From contig CAJUKZ010000003.1 in the NCBI GenBank assembly GCA_910586995.1, positions 186,001 to 250,000 of the forward strand: a DNA stretch of 64,000 bases. Reading direction: 5' to 3'. Positions 63,606 to 64,000 of this stretch are shown here, piece after piece (position 1 is the first letter of the stretch; the number at the start of each line of letters is the position of its first letter). A model generated the notes under the pieces. It was not told the origin of the DNA. It made no database searches and worked only from the letters and a program-made list of their open reading frames with translations. The translations under genes were made by a program, and so were the position numbers. Origin of the DNA: an uncultured Muribaculaceae bacterium (lineage in GTDB: Bacteria; Bacteroidota; Bacteroidia; Bacteroidales; Muribaculaceae).

Positions 63606-64000
63606 ATGCCTATTGAAGACTTCCTGACATACTCCATGCGCGAGCTATCGCTGTCGGATCACACCGTGATTTCCTACGGCACTGACCTGCGCCAATGGGC
63701 AGACTACATGACAGGAGGTAAGCCGCACGAACTATCCCCTGCCGACATAACACCCAACGACATACGCTCATGGCTGGCAAGTCTGAGCCGCGACGGTCTG
63801 TCGCAGAGATCAATCCACCGTAAGCTGCAAAGCCTGCGGGCTTTCTACAAATATATGGTCAGACGCCACGGACTGACGTCAAACCCGGCTTCCGGAATCG
63901 TATTATCACGAATGCCGAAAAACCTGCCCGTCTTTGTCCGTAAGCAGGAAATTGCGAGAATCATTGACTCCGATATCGATCAGCATGAATTCTCCGAAGA
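63606..64000 (+). CDS. Tyrosine recombinase XerC/D-like, C-terminus beyond the window
   Basis: The frame opens at ATG 63606 (MPIEDFLTYSMRELSLSDHT) and stays open to the edge, giving about 131 residues. It is the N-terminal SAM-like core-binding domain ('DIRSWLASLSRDGLSQRSIH', 'LQSLRAFYKYMVRRHGLTSN', 'NPASGIVLSRMPKNLPVFV') of a Xer recombinase; the catalytic domain with Arg, His and Tyr lies off the window. The position right after rpsU is the usual place of the chromosomal xerC-type gene in Bacteroidales, which favours a housekeeping role in chromosome dimer resolution over a mobile element. C versus D cannot be decided here. Confidence 0.85.
   Translation, partial: MPIEDFLTYSMRELSLSDHTVISYGTDLRQWADYMTGGKPHELSPADITPNDIRSWLASLSRDGLSQRSIHRKLQSLRAFYKYMVRRHGLTSNPASGIVLSRMPKNLPVFVRKQEIARIIDSDIDQHEFSE

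Noticed and set aside
63606..64000. Recombinase as a sign of an integrated mobile element
   Set aside because: The place after rpsU is usual for the chromosomal Xer gene, and no attachment site, tRNA or other mobile gene was seen.

Overview
The window looks like chromosomal DNA of a gut-type Bacteroidales bacterium, with Muribaculaceae or Bacteroidaceae the best guess. Supporting signs are a SusC/SusD pair, Bacteroidota-type promoters (TAnnTTTG, sometimes with a TTG-type -33 box), a 63-residue bS21, lipoproteins with acidic residues after the lipid cysteine, PorX and PorW/SprE homologues, and a four-subunit 2-oxoacid:ferredoxin oxidoreductase typical of anaerobes. No rRNA, tRNA, CRISPR array, insertion sequence or prophage was seen. 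Most of the window is moderately GC-rich and densely coded. One gene, at 4.8-7.5 kb, is strikingly AT-rich.

Layout: 1-7.5 kb (minus strand) holds a truncated secreted protein, an alpha-L-fucosidase with a carbohydrate-binding tail, a BspA-like leucine-rich-repeat lipoprotein, and an AT-rich gene for a secreted caspase-fold protease with a type IX sorting tail. 7.8-16.8 kb (plus) holds envelope and housekeeping functions: a 5'-nucleotidase-like phosphoesterase, a GH3/serine-hydrolase fusion, bifunctional NnrD/NnrE, a DUF4831 protein, a thioredoxin-fold protein and thiol peroxidase. 17.5-25.4 kb is a polysaccharide utilization locus (SusC, SusD, GH18, two DUF1735 surface proteins). It has a roughly 400-base leader, and a G8 tract lies just upstream of its promoter. 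25.6-35.1 kb is housekeeping, mostly minus strand: PriA, an LRR protein, DnaB, a coiled-coil zinc-ribbon protein, Nif3 and AspS. 35.3-42.1 kb (plus) holds two paralogous beta-barrel proteins, two overlapping rhomboids with a membrane EEP-family phosphatase/nuclease, and an M3 peptidase. Two thioredoxins follow on the minus strand at 42.2-42.9 kb.

43.1-57.4 kb (plus) runs: a TPR-LytS histidine kinase, a DMT exporter, three nonulosonic-acid (sialic/legionaminic-type) genes, recF, a DUF721 gene, a thioesterase, a PorW/SprE-like lipoprotein, PorX, TsaE and BirA. 57.4-61.9 kb (minus) has an RsiV-like lipoprotein, a SIMPL protein and korDABC. 62.3-64 kb has a LytTR response regulator, rpsU and the start of a XerC/D recombinase.

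How the parts may work together: the fucosidase region and the SusCD-GH18 locus point to use of host glycans. PorX and PorW together with a protein carrying a type IX tail suggest a working type IX secretion pathway. The three nonulosonate genes suggest surface glycan decoration, but the rest of that pathway is not in the window. All functional calls come from motif and family recognition in the translated sequence; no database search was run.
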